Of a stretch of DNA of 64,000 nt, positions 33,758 through 42,247 are shown piece after piece. This stretch comes from Nonomuraea corallina (lineage in GTDB: Bacteria; Actinomycetota; Actinomycetes; Streptosporangiales; Streptosporangiaceae), in the NCBI RefSeq assembly GCF_027620315.1, contig NZ_JAPNNL010000010.1, positions 1 through 64,000 on the forward strand. The letters are read 5' to 3'. The notes under the pieces are model-generated. The model had not been told where the DNA came from. It saw nothing but the letters and a program-made list of their open reading frames with translations, and did not search any database. Each line of letters begins with the position of its first letter. Within the stretch, counting starts at the first letter, position 1. A program made the translations under genes and the position numbers.

Positions 33758-33794
33758 CAAGAAAACTACTCTGGACAGCAGAATTGTATTCTGC
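33758..33794 (+). promoter_or_regulatory. IclR-style dyad pair upstream of the transporter operon
   Basis: GCAGAA-TTGTA-TTCTGC (33778-33794, extended to 8-bp perfect arms) and CAAGAA-AACTA-CTCTGG (33758-33774), centres 20 bp apart; 71 bp before the binding-protein start. Confidence 0.65.
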
Positions 33795-33865
33795 TAGCCT
33801 CCCGCAACCGAAACAATCAGGCATCCGAGCACCTTCGGCTTTCCTGAGACAGGAGAAGGACTCAC

Positions 33866-34897
33866 ATGGCGAATCCTCGAGGCGACGCTCTGCGCATTTC
33901 CCGCCTGAGCAGGCGCGAAGTCCTCCGCGTCGGAGCAGCGATCGGCGGTGTCGCCCTGCTGTCCGCATGCGGCTCATCCAACGAGACGTCGACCACGAGC
34001 GCCGGGAGCGGGAACTTCGGCGGCCAGGCCGCGATCTCCGGACTGGACACGATCGTCTCCGCGGCGCCTTACGTGATCGCCGCCCAGGAGTTCTACACCC
34101 AGCACCAGTTGTCCATCTCCAACGTCCACCTCTCCGGCGGCACGGAGACGATCCGGGCCATCCGCGGAGGGTCGGGTTTCGGGTCGGCCGCGACGATCTC
34201 CACCGTTCTCGCCTACCAGGGCGGCGCCAAGGACCTGCGCATCGTCGGCGGCGGGTTCAACGCCGCCTCCGTCGTCTTCGTCGGACTCCCCGACACCACG
34301 ATCACCTCGCCGGAGGACCTCAAGGGCAAGAAGATCGGGATCGCCGGGACCGGCAGCCCGGTGGAGTTCTTCGCCAACCTCGCCATCACGAAGGGCGGGC
34401 TCAAGCCCGGCGCCGACGCCGAGGTCGTGAGCGTGGGCGACTACGCCTCGGTCTGGCCGTCCGTCGAAAAGGGCATCGTCGACCTCGGCGCGCTCGTCCC
34501 CCCGACGTCCAGCAAGCTCATCACGACCGGCGCCGGCAAGGTCGCGATCACCGCGGCCGAGCTCCACCCGGGGTGGGCCGACGTCTGCGTCTGCGTGACC
34601 GAGAAGACGCTCAACGCCGACCGCGACGGCCTGCGCCGCTGGATGGAGTCCGTACGCGCGGCCCTCACGCTGATCATCGACGACGTCGAGCGCGCCGCGT
34701 CGATCTGGGGACCCGCGCTGAAACTCGACGCGGCCGTCGCACAGGAGGCCCTCGGCTCCGTCCCCAAGGAGGCATGGAAGGTCGACATCGACGAGGCGGG
34801 CGTCCGTTCGGCGGCCGAGGCGGCGGTGAGCCTCGGCCTGACGAAGCAGTCGGACGTGTCCGGGCTGCTCGACACGAGCCTGCTGGAGAGCCTGTGA
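33866..34897 (+). CDS. ABC transporter substrate-binding lipoprotein (NMT1/SsuA-like)
   Basis: A 343-residue lipoprotein. Twin-arginine-like SRREVLRVG at residues ~16-24 and lipobox LLSAC ending near residue 37 predict Tat export and lipidation. The mature part has the SsuA/NMT1-type fold: ISGLDTIVSAAPYVIAAQEF, then GSGFGSAATISTVLAYQGG and VFVGLPDTTITSPEDLKGKKIG split. Relatives bind sulfonates, taurine, aromatic carboxylates or nitrate analogues; phthalate is proposed from the neighbours. First gene of a four-gene operon; it overlaps the ATPase by four bases. Confidence 0.9.
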   Translation: MANPRGDALRISRLSRREVLRVGAAIGGVALLSACGSSNETSTTSAGSGNFGGQAAISGLDTIVSAAPYVIAAQEFYTQHQLSISNVHLSGGTETIRAIRGGSGFGSAATISTVLAYQGGAKDLRIVGGGFNAASVVFVGLPDTTITSPEDLKGKKIGIAGTGSPVEFFANLAITKGGLKPGADAEVVSVGDYASVWPSVEKGIVDLGALVPPTSSKLITTGAGKVAITAAELHPGWADVCVCVTEKTLNADRDGLRRWMESVRAALTLIIDDVERAASIWGPALKLDAAVAQEALGSVPKEAWKVDIDEAGVRSAAEAAVSLGLTKQSDVSGLLDTSLLESL

Positions 34898-35694
34898 CCA
34901 CCTCCACCGAGGCGGTGCTCGAGTTCGAGGACACGGCTCTCACGTACCGGACCGCCAGCGGGACCATCGAGGCGCTCGTCGGCGTCACCGCCGCCGTGCC
35001 GAAAGGCCGCTTCGTCTCGGTGATCGGGCCGAGCGGGTGCGGGAAGAGCACGCTGCTCGACATCGCCGGCGGGTTGCTGGCCCCCACGTCGGGCTCGGCC
35101 CGGCTGAACGGGGAGGAGATCCGCGGGCCGCGCCGGACGACGGCGATGGTCTTCCAGGAAGCCGCCCTCCTGCCCTGGCGTACGGTACGGGACAACATCG
35201 CCTTCGGGCTGGAGGCCGCGGGCGTCCCGAAGAAGCGGCGACGCGACCGCGCGGACTCGCTGATCAACCTGGTCGGGCTCGACGGGTTCGGGGACAAGCA
35301 CCCGGGAGATCTGTCCGGCGGGATGCGGCAACGGGTCGCGATCGCCCGCGCCCTGGCGGTGGACCCGGAGATCCTGCTCATGGACGAACCGTTCGGCGCC
35401 CTCGACCAGCAGACGCGCATGATGATGGGCACCGAGCTCACCAAGATCTGGGAACGGATCCGCTGCAGCGTCCTGTTCGTGACGCACGACATCCCCGAGG
35501 CGATCGCGCTGTCCGACGAGGTCTGGGTGATGTCGCAGCGCCCGGCGCGCATCAAGGAGCGCGTGGTGATCGACATCCCGCGCCCGCGAGGGGCCGACCT
35601 TCCGCTCGATCCGCGGTTCCAGGAGCTCAACGGCGTGATCTGGAAACTGCTGCGCGACGAGGCCAACCGGCAACTCGTGGGGAGCGCGGATTGA
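34894..35694 (+). CDS. ABC transporter ATPase (SsuB/TauB-like)
   Basis: A 266-residue ATPase: Walker A GPSGCGKST near residue 50, Q-loop MVFQEAALLPWRTV, signature LSGGMRQR, Walker B ILLMDEPFGALD and switch His in VTHDIPEAIAL. The PW in the Q-loop region is typical of the nitrate/taurine/sulfonate family. GTG start at 34894 (GTGA overlap). Works with the two flanking permeases. Confidence 0.93.
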   Translation: MTTSTEAVLEFEDTALTYRTASGTIEALVGVTAAVPKGRFVSVIGPSGCGKSTLLDIAGGLLAPTSGSARLNGEEIRGPRRTTAMVFQEAALLPWRTVRDNIAFGLEAAGVPKKRRRDRADSLINLVGLDGFGDKHPGDLSGGMRQRVAIARALAVDPEILLMDEPFGALDQQTRMMMGTELTKIWERIRCSVLFVTHDIPEAIALSDEVWVMSQRPARIKERVVIDIPRPRGADLPLDPRFQELNGVIWKLLRDEANRQLVGSAD

Positions 35695-36485
35695 GCGCCA
35701 CGCTCAGGGCGCGGCGAAGCCGGCCTCCCCGCGCCGGCTGGCAGGTGCCGGCCACGCAGGCCGCGCTCGTCGTCGGGTTCTTCGCGCTCTGGGAGGCCGG
35801 GGCCGCGTCGGGCCTGCTCGACCCGCTGACCTGGTCGCGCCCTTCGGTCATCGTGACGGAGCTCGCCGACCTCATCGGCACTCCTGAGACGGTCAACGAC
35901 CTCGCGGCCACGCTGACGACGCTCGCCGCGGGCTTCCTGATCGGGGCGAGCGTCGGCGTCGGCATCGGCATCGCGGTCGCCCGGCTCCGGCGCGTCCAGG
36001 CGGTCGTCAGCACCTATCTCGTCGCGCTCCAGTCCGTCCCGCTGCTCGTCTTCTATCCCGTACTGCTGACGATCTTCGGGCTCAACCGAGGTCCGACAGT
36101 CATCGTCGTGGCGGCCGTGACCATGGTTCCCGTCGCGCTCAACACCACGGCCGGGCTCGGCGCGATCCCGCGCGGGCTGCAGCGCCTGGCCACGTCCCTG
36201 ATGCTCAGCCGGAGCGCCGCGTACCGGAAGGTGTTCCTGCCCGCGGCGATCCCCCTGATCTTCCCCGGGCTGCGGGTCGGGTTCCTCGCGGCGCTGGTGA
36301 CCACGATCGGCATGGAGTTCATCGTGGCGAGCGCCGGGCTCGGGTACCGGGTGGGGCAGAGTTACCACACCTTCGCGGTGGACCGCATGTACGCCAACAT
36401 CGTCGTGGTGTGCGTCCTGGCGATCCTGGTCAACCTGGTTCTCACGCGCATCGAACGATCTCTCCGCCGGGACGTGACGACATGA
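35691..36485 (+). CDS. ABC transporter permease (SsuC/TauC-like) 1
   Basis: A 264-residue permease with six helices. The EAA loop reads GAIPRGLQRLATSLMLSRSA, followed by the VFLPAAIPLIFPGLRVG segment typical of SsuC/TauC. The TTG start at 35691 is inferred from the TTGA overlap with the ATPase stop and the conserved spacing to the first helix. It is paired with a second, non-identical permease, so the importer is a heterodimer. Confidence 0.88.
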   Translation: MSATLRARRSRPPRAGWQVPATQAALVVGFFALWEAGAASGLLDPLTWSRPSVIVTELADLIGTPETVNDLAATLTTLAAGFLIGASVGVGIGIAVARLRRVQAVVSTYLVALQSVPLLVFYPVLLTIFGLNRGPTVIVVAAVTMVPVALNTTAGLGAIPRGLQRLATSLMLSRSAAYRKVFLPAAIPLIFPGLRVGFLAALVTTIGMEFIVASAGLGYRVGQSYHTFAVDRMYANIVVVCVLAILVNLVLTRIERSLRRDVTT

Positions 36486-37273
36486 CCGTGGCATCGAAGC
36501 AGGAAACGCGAGTCCGCGGCGGGCAGGCGGACGCTCCCGGCCGGGGCCGGCCTCCGGCCGCCCTCCTCCACCTCGCCGGGCTGGCACTGATCATCCTGGC
36601 CTGGCAGCTCCTGTCGCTCCTGTCGAGCCATCTCGGCGCGCCTCTGGCCACGATCGAGGCGCTGGGGCGGGGGTTCGCGGACGGCTGGCTCGCCGAGGCC
36701 ACCGCCGACACCCTGCTGCACGTCGCCGGCGGGTTCGGACTCGCCCTCGCGGTGGGGGTGCCGGTCGGCTACGCCATCGCGGTCAACGACTTCGCCTACC
36801 GCGTGTTCGACCCGCTCGTGCAGGCGTACGGGAGCATCCCGCGGATCGTCTTCCTGCCGATCCTGCTGACCCTGTTCGGCGCGGGCGGAGCGGCCAAGAT
36901 GTCGATGGGCTTCCTGGCCGCGGTCTTCCCGATCCTCGTCAACGTGATCGCGGGCGTGCGGACGACGCCGCAGGCACTCGTCCGGCTCGGGCGCAGCGTG
37001 GAGCTGAGGCCCTGGGCGATGGCCGTGAAGATCAGGATGCGCTGGGCGTTGCCGCTCCTCCTCGTCGGCATGCGCCTGGGCTTCGGCATCGCGTTCGTCT
37101 CGGTCGTCATCTCCGAGTACTTCGGTTCGACCGGCGGCCTCGGCGTGGAGCTCAGCGCGGCGTACGCGGCGCTGGAACCGGCGCGGCTCTTCGCGATCGT
37201 CCTGGTGACGGTCATCGTGGCGGCCGTGGTGAACACGGTGCTGCTGCGGGTCGACCGGCGCCTGAGCGGCTAG
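36482..37273 (+). CDS. ABC transporter permease (SsuC/TauC-like) 2
   Basis: A 263-residue permease; helix 1 is LLHLAGLALIILAWQLLSLL. The QAYGSIPRIVFLPILLTLFG segment (helix 3-4) and the EAA loop (TTPQALVRLGRSVELRPWAM) match the same family. ATG overlap with permease 1. The presence of two permease genes matches the four-gene PatDABC-type phthalate importer described in Rhodococcus jostii RHA1, though no orthology test was possible. The stop codon overlaps the convergent TetR stop. Confidence 0.88.
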   Translation: MTVASKQETRVRGGQADAPGRGRPPAALLHLAGLALIILAWQLLSLLSSHLGAPLATIEALGRGFADGWLAEATADTLLHVAGGFGLALAVGVPVGYAIAVNDFAYRVFDPLVQAYGSIPRIVFLPILLTLFGAGGAAKMSMGFLAAVFPILVNVIAGVRTTPQALVRLGRSVELRPWAMAVKIRMRWALPLLLVGMRLGFGIAFVSVVISEYFGSTGGLGVELSAAYAALEPARLFAIVLVTVIVAAVVNTVLLRVDRRLSG

Positions 37274-37956
37274 CCGACCGGAGAGGCTCCGCCAGGGTGT
37301 CCGAGGCCGGTACGCGACGCCGGGCCCCGGACACCCACGGTCGTCAGCGCGATGTCCACGTAGCGCCCGGCGATCTCCTCCGGTCGCAGCGGGCCGCCGT
37401 CGTGGTACCACTTGGCGATCGCCTGGCACATGCCCAGCAGCGCCCTGGCCGTCTCGGCGGGCAGGGTCACGGCGAACACCCCGCGATCCACCCCGTCCTC
37501 GATGATCTCGGTGAGCAGCGTCTCCAGCTTCTTGCGCGTCGCCGCGTAGTGCCTGCGGTTGTCCGGCTGGAGATAGCGCAGCTCGGAGTCCAGCGCGGCC
37601 AGCCGGACGCGATGGGTCATGTGCAGCACGACCGCCTCGACGACGTTGGCCAGCCGCGCCTCGGGGTCGTCGCCGCCCTCCCCGGCCGCCGCGTCGGCCC
37701 GCCAGATCACGTCGTTGGTCGCGGTCTCCAGCAGCGCCACGAGCACGGCTTCCTTGTTCTCATGGTGGTAGTAGAGCGCCGGCACGGTCACCCCGACCCG
37801 TCGCGCGATGTCGCGGACGGTGGTGCCGTGGAAGCCGTGCTCGTAGAACGCCTCCAGCGCGTGCGTCAGGATGGGCGACAGCTTGACCGGCTCGTAGTGC
37901 CGCCAGTCGCCGCGCGACGGCACGTCCGGCGGCGCCTCGTTGCTCTTCTTCACCAT
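37270..37956 (-). CDS. TetR-family transcriptional regulator
   Basis: A 228-residue regulator. HTH: AFYEHGFHGTTVRDIARRVG then TVPALYYHHENKEAVL. The C-terminal region with LAALDSELRYLQPDNRRHY and MCQAIAKWYHDGG resembles TetR proteins that control acyl-CoA and sterol catabolism (KstR2-like). GTG at 37959 or ATG at 37956; ATG preferred. It is a candidate for the dyads CTTCGGACGAAGGG (next to its own start) or the ACTTAKCG sites. Candidate ligand: a CoA thioester made by the ligase. Confidence 0.88.
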   Translation of the reverse strand: MVKKSNEAPPDVPSRGDWRHYEPVKLSPILTHALEAFYEHGFHGTTVRDIARRVGVTVPALYYHHENKEAVLVALLETATNDVIWRADAAAGEGGDDPEARLANVVEAVVLHMTHRVRLAALDSELRYLQPDNRRHYAATRKKLETLLTEIIEDGVDRGVFAVTLPAETARALLGMCQAIAKWYHDGGPLRPEEIAGRYVDIALTTVGVRGPASRTGLGHPGGASPVG

Positions 37957-37982
37957 CACAGCCTGCCGAGGGAACTGTCGCC

Positions 37983-37996
37983 CTTCGGACGAAGGG
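37983..37996 (-). promoter_or_regulatory. Dyad CTTCGGACGAAGGG in the TetR promoter
   Basis: Extends leftwards to the perfect CCCTTCG-GA-CGAAGGG (37981-37996), 25 bp upstream of the TetR start. The same 14-mer occurs at 29500-29513. Confidence 0.5.
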
Positions 37997-38080
37997 AGTA
38001 TCGGGAGCGGTAGGCCGTCAAGGCCGGGAGACAGACTTTCTCATCGACCGTCACGGCTGGCAAACCGCGGCTCACCGCCG

Positions 38081-38821
38081 TCACGCCCGATGCAGTTGCC
38101 CGCCCGGCCTGGTGACGACCAGCTCGGGGACGACCGCGTTGACCGACAGCCGGGTGACGCTCATCGCGAGCTCGGCGATGTCGGACGTGCTGATCATCGT
38201 GGCCGGGTCGACCTCGTCGCGGACCCCCTCGGTCATGTCGGTGTCGACGTAGCCGGGGCTGATGACCGTGGCGGACACTCCCGACGCCGAGGCCTCCGCG
38301 TTGACCGACCGGCACAGCGCTCCCAGCGCGGCCTTGCTGGCCCCGTACGCGGCCAGGCCGGGGCTGGGGTAGATCCCGGTGATCGAGGCCAGCGCGACGA
38401 TCTTCGCGCCGCGCCCCGGATTCGCCGCCGCGCCCTTGCGCAGCAGGGGCAACAGAGCCTGTACGAGCGCGTACGGGGCGCGGACGTTGACCGCGAACAC
38501 CTTGTCGAAGCGTCGCAGCGGCACCTCCTCGATCGGCCCGGCCGTCCCGATCCCGGCTCCGAGCACGAGCACGTCGAGCCGGTCGCACCTCTCCTGGCAC
38601 ACCTCGATCAGCCGCCGCACGTCCTCCTCCGCGGCCAGATCGACCTGCTCGGCGTGCACCCGCGCCCCGGTCGAGGCCAGTCTCCGCCCGGCGTCGGCGA
38701 CCGTCCCGGCCCGGCGGGCGCACACGATCAGGTCGTAGCCCGCTTCCGCGAGCCGGTGGGCGATGGCGAAGCCGATGCCCCGTGAGGCGCCGGTCACCAG
38801 GGCGGTCGGGCGACCGGTCAC
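38081..38821 (-). CDS. Short-chain dehydrogenase/reductase (SDR)
   Basis: A 246-residue classical SDR. Cofactor motif TGASRGIG at residues ~10-17, NAG-equivalent LGAGIG near 87, catalytic Ser in LASITG and Y-x3-K in YGASKAA. GTG at 38821 chosen because AAGGAA lies eight bases upstream and the Rossmann strand begins at once. Substrate unknown; an alcohol or hydroxy acid intermediate of the catabolic island is plausible. The upstream 160 bp contain an ACTTAGCGATCGCTAGCT palindrome. Confidence 0.85.
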   Translation of the reverse strand: MTGRPTALVTGASRGIGFAIAHRLAEAGYDLIVCARRAGTVADAGRRLASTGARVHAEQVDLAAEEDVRRLIEVCQERCDRLDVLVLGAGIGTAGPIEEVPLRRFDKVFAVNVRAPYALVQALLPLLRKGAAANPGRGAKIVALASITGIYPSPGLAAYGASKAALGALCRSVNAEASASGVSATVISPGYVDTDMTEGVRDEVDPATMISTSDIAELAMSVTRLSVNAVVPELVVTRPGGQLHRA

Positions 38822-38981
38822 GGGACGTTCCTTCCTGGAAGGCGCGCAGTCCGGCGCCCGTCCCCTCCGGGACCGCGGACCCACGGACGAACTCGGCCGG
38901 TCCGGCGACGTGCGGTTCCGTGGCAGGGTCAGCGGGCAATCGGCACCTCCGGCCGGGCGGGGGCCGCGACGGCCCTCCAGC

Positions 38982-38999
38982 ACTTAGCGATCGCTAGCT
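38982..38999 (-). promoter_or_regulatory. ACTTAGCGATCGCTAGCT operator upstream of the SDR gene
   Basis: Core TAGCGATCGCTA is a perfect 12-bp palindrome. Third member of the motif set with 29.6 and 33.6 kb. Confidence 0.55.
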
Positions 39000-39065
39000 T
39001 ATGCCCTCAGGGAACACCCGTTCAAGGAGTCGCAAAGCACGGACGGGCCCGATCTCCCGGCGCGG

Positions 39066-39851
39066 TCAGACGAGCTCGGCGCTCAGCTCCTCGGCGGCGT
39101 TCTTCAGCGACTGCGCGATCTCCTTCTTCAGCGGCGCGGTCATCCGGTAGGTCGGCACCGAGACGTTGAGACAGAAAAGGGTGCCGCTCGGGCTCTCGAT
39201 CGCGACCGCGACCGAGGCGACGCCCTCCTCGCTCTCCTCCTGGCTCGTCGCGTAGCCCCGCCGCCTGGCCTGCTCGACCGCGGTCTCCAGCTCGTCCCTC
39301 GTCACGATGGTGTTCCTGGTGACCGGCTCCAGGGCCTCGTCCGGGTAGAGCTCGCGCAGATCCTCGACCGGCAGGCGGCTCAGCATGGCCTTTCCGCTGG
39401 AGGTGGCGTGGGCGGGGACCACCATGCCCGCCCGCGAGCTGACCCGTACCGCGCGCGTGCTCTCCACGGCGTCGAGGAAGTTGACGCTGTGCCCTTCGAG
39501 CCGGGCCAGGTGCACCGTCTCACCGAACTCCTTGTTGAGCCGTTCCAGCACCGGGCGCACGCGCGTACGGACGTCGACGTGGCGCACGATCGCCGAGGCC
39601 ACCGAGCTCAGCGCGGGCCCGGGCTCGTAGGCGCGGGTCGCGGGGTTCTGCCGCACGAACCCGCGGTACTGCAGCATCGCGAGCAGCCGGTGCGCGGTCG
39701 ACGACGCCACCCCGAGATGCGTGCTCGCGTCGGTCAGCCGGATCTGACGGTGGTCGCGGAACCACAGGAGGAGCCGCAGCGCGTTGTCCACGGACTCGAT
39801 GGGATATTGCGGGGTTCCCTTGGGCCGCCCCGGCTGCTGCTTGTCCGCCAT
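39066..39851 (-). CDS. IclR-family transcriptional regulator
   Basis: A 261-residue IclR protein: N-terminal winged HTH (IRLTDASTHLGVASSTAHRLLAML) at residues ~38-60, linker helix, then the GAF-like effector domain with VHLARLEGHSVNFLDAVES, SSGKAMLSRLP and GVASVAVAIESPSGTLFCLNVSVP. IclR proteins commonly control aromatic catabolic operons, often as activators needing a pathway intermediate. It lies between the transporter and dioxygenase operons and is divergent from the latter. The dyads before both operons have the geometry expected for this family. Confidence 0.92.
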   Translation of the reverse strand: MADKQQPGRPKGTPQYPIESVDNALRLLLWFRDHRQIRLTDASTHLGVASSTAHRLLAMLQYRGFVRQNPATRAYEPGPALSSVASAIVRHVDVRTRVRPVLERLNKEFGETVHLARLEGHSVNFLDAVESTRAVRVSSRAGMVVPAHATSSGKAMLSRLPVEDLRELYPDEALEPVTRNTIVTRDELETAVEQARRRGYATSQEESEEGVASVAVAIESPSGTLFCLNVSVPTYRMTAPLKKEIAQSLKNAAEELSAELV

Positions 39852-40047
39852 TCGTCGTCCGGGGGCGCGGTGCTCTGACGAGCCGTTTCCCCCGCCCTCC
39901 TCTCACGTGTGTGCGGTCCTCCCACACACGGCTTGTCCATGAACGTGTCGTGCAGCATCCCGATGCGAAAAGCCGCCGCTCCCCGCCACGGCGTCAGGCC
40001 GAGAACCTCGTCGCCTCACGGCCGCGGGGGTCCGCCCGGAGCCCGAC

Positions 40048-40084
40048 GGCCCGCCCGATTCTCATGTGCAGAGGATATCTCTGA
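40048..40084. promoter_or_regulatory. IclR-style dyad between iclR and dioxygenase genes
   Basis: GCAGAG-GATAT-CTCTGA (40068-40084) with a weak half-site TTCTCA in the 17-bp window 20 bp to the left. It may serve autoregulation or assist the site at 40.2 kb. The 402-bp gap 39852-40253 carries no gene. Confidence 0.5.
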
Positions 40085-40203
40085 AGCCGGAACCGGCGCG
40101 GCGCTTCCCGGCGATCACACCTGATCGCGATCCGCCCGCACAGGGGTCGCGCGGCCGGCCCGCCCCGAAGTTCGCGGCATCGCTTGCCGATCTGCTCTTA
40201 CCT

Positions 40204-40240
40204 GTAGAGAATGCCTCTGATAGACAGAACTAGGAAGCTG
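40204..40240 (+). promoter_or_regulatory. IclR-style dyad pair upstream of the dioxygenase operon
   Basis: GTAGAG-AATGC-CTCTGA (40204-40220) and ACAGAA-CTAGG-AAGCTG (40224-40240, one good half-site), centres 20 bp apart, ending 13 bp before the ATG. Confidence 0.55.
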
Positions 40241-40253
40241 AGGCTCATGCGGC

Positions 40254-41660
40254 ATGCTTGATCATGGAACCGTCCTCGACGACGTCAGACGCGGGATGAC
40301 CCCCGCCCACATCTACAACGACCGCGAGATCTTCGACCTGGAGAGGGAGCGGCTGTTCAGCAGGGCGTGGATGTTCGTGGGACACGAGTCGGAGGTGCCC
40401 GAGCCCGGCGACTACGTGGTGCGCCGCGTGCTGGAGGACTCCTTCATCGTCGCCCGGGGGAACGACGGCGAAGTCAGGGTCATGTTCAACATGTGCCTGC
40501 ACCGGGGCATGCAGGTGTGCCGCGCGGAGATGGGCAACGCCACCCACTTCCGATGCCCGTACCACGGCTGGTCCTACCGCAACGACGGGCGGATCGTCGG
40601 CCTGCCCTTCCACCAGGAGGCGTACGGCGGGGAGGCGGGCTTCCGCCGCAAGGGCCAGACTCTGCTGCCCGCGCCCGCGCTCGACACCTACAACGGCCTG
40701 ATCTTCATCAGCCTGGACCCCGACGCGCCGCCCCTCAGGGACTACCTCGGGGAATTCACGTTCTACCTGGACTACTACACCAAGCAGTCGGCGAGCGGCA
40801 TCGAGCTCAGAGGCCCGCAGCGCTGGCGCGTCAAGGCCAACTGGAAGATCGGCGCCGAGAACTTCGCCGGGGACATGTACCACACGCCGCAGACCCATGC
40901 CAGCGTGGTGGAGATCGGCCTCTTCCGCGAGCCCAAGGCGGAGAAGCGCAAGGACGGCTGCACCTACTGGGCCGGACGCGGCGGCGGCACCACCTACAAG
41001 CTGCCCCCGGGAACCCTCGACGAGCGGCTCCGGTACGTCGGCTACCCGGACGCCATGATCGAGCGGATGAAGGCGAACTGGTCGGCCGAGCAGCTGGCCG
41101 TGATCGGCGACAACGGCTTCATGGTCTCCGCGGCGTCGGTGTTCCCCAACCTCAGCTTCGTGCACAACTGGCCGAAGATCGAGGACTCCGACGACGTGCT
41201 CCCGTTCATCTCGATCCGCCAGTGGCAGCCGATCAGTGAGGACGAGACCGAGGTGCTGTCGTGGTTCGCCGTCGACAAGGAGGCGCCGGAGGAGTTCAAG
41301 GCCCTGTCCTACAAGGCCTACCTCATGTGCTTCGGCAGCACGGGGATGTTCGAGCAGGACGACGTGGAGAACTGGGTGTCGCTCACCACCACGGCCGCCG
41401 GCTCGATGGCGCGCCGCCTGCTGCTCAACAACCGGATGGGCCTGCGATCCGACGACAGCCCCGTGGTCCCCGCCCTGACGCCCGACGAGTTCGCAGGCCC
41501 CGGGGTGGCCAGGGTCGGCTACGGCGAGTACAACCAGCGGTTCCTGCTCAGGGACTGGGCCGACCACCTGGAACGGCCCGCCGTCCGCCACGCCCCCGTC
41601 GAGGTCGGCACGCCCGCCGCACCACGCCTCGGCGACGACCTCGCGGAGGCCGGCCGATGA
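40254..41660 (+). CDS. Aromatic-ring-hydroxylating dioxygenase, alpha (Rieske) subunit; phthalate 3,4-dioxygenase-like by context
   Basis: A 468-residue large subunit. Rieske [2Fe-2S] ligands are C81-x-H83 and C101-x2-H104 (MCLHRG and CPYHGW). The catalytic iron site is in ENFAGDMYHTPQTH, with D207, H210 and H215; the third ligand is an acidic residue in FEQDDVENW. It inserts both oxygen atoms of O2 into an aromatic ring to give a cis-dihydrodiol, using electrons from the ferredoxin and reductase encoded downstream. It starts a six-gene operon with four-base overlaps. Substrate by homology alone is uncertain; the surrounding genes point to phthalate. Confidence 0.92.
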   Translation: MLDHGTVLDDVRRGMTPAHIYNDREIFDLERERLFSRAWMFVGHESEVPEPGDYVVRRVLEDSFIVARGNDGEVRVMFNMCLHRGMQVCRAEMGNATHFRCPYHGWSYRNDGRIVGLPFHQEAYGGEAGFRRKGQTLLPAPALDTYNGLIFISLDPDAPPLRDYLGEFTFYLDYYTKQSASGIELRGPQRWRVKANWKIGAENFAGDMYHTPQTHASVVEIGLFREPKAEKRKDGCTYWAGRGGGTTYKLPPGTLDERLRYVGYPDAMIERMKANWSAEQLAVIGDNGFMVSAASVFPNLSFVHNWPKIEDSDDVLPFISIRQWQPISEDETEVLSWFAVDKEAPEEFKALSYKAYLMCFGSTGMFEQDDVENWVSLTTTAAGSMARRLLLNNRMGLRSDDSPVVPALTPDEFAGPGVARVGYGEYNQRFLLRDWADHLERPAVRHAPVEVGTPAAPRLGDDLAEAGR

Positions 41661-42247
41661 ACCCCCATCACGTCCGGGTCGACTCCCGCCGGTCGCCCCT
41701 CGGCGGGCACGCCTCGACCACGAGCCGCGTGGGCCCCACGCTCGCCTTCGACGACACCCGGCACCTCACCGCCCACCGATGGCTGGTCGACGAGGCCTAC
41801 CTCCTCGACGAGCAGGACTACCCGGCCTGGCTGGACCTGCTGACCGAGGACATCCACTACTACATGCCGGTGAAGGTGACCACGGCTCTGGGCGCCGGGT
41901 ACGACACCGCCCCCGGCATGGCGCACTTCGACGAGAACAGATACTCCCTGCGCCAGCGCGTGGCCCGGTTCGCGACCGAGCACGCGTGGACCGAGGACCC
42001 GCCGTCCCGGGTCCGTCACTTCGTCACCAACGTACGGACCTTCGCCACCGACCGGGACGACGAACTCGTCGTCGAGTCCGCCGTGCTCCTGTTCCGCAGC
42101 CGCGGCGACGTCGGCGAGCCCGCGCTCGTCTCGGCGGGCCGCGAAGACCTCCTGCGACGGTGCGACGGCGAGTGGAAGCTGGCCCGCAGGCTGATCTCCG
42201 CCGACGAGTCGGTGATCCGCATGCAGAACCTGGCGATCTTCCTATGA
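41657..42247 (+). CDS. Aromatic-ring-hydroxylating dioxygenase, beta subunit
   Basis: A 196-residue NTF2-fold small subunit (ring_hydroxyl_B). It has the conserved LVDEAYLLDEQDYPAWLDLL helix, HYYMPVKVT, and the central RHFVTNVR and WKLARRLISADESVI strands. It supports the alpha subunit in an alpha3beta3 hexamer. The first ~25 residues are an unstructured extension. ATG at 41657 overlaps the alpha stop, and its stop overlaps the next small gene. Confidence 0.92.
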   Translation: MNPHHVRVDSRRSPLGGHASTTSRVGPTLAFDDTRHLTAHRWLVDEAYLLDEQDYPAWLDLLTEDIHYYMPVKVTTALGAGYDTAPGMAHFDENRYSLRQRVARFATEHAWTEDPPSRVRHFVTNVRTFATDRDDELVVESAVLLFRSRGDVGEPALVSAGREDLLRRCDGEWKLARRLISADESVIRMQNLAIFL

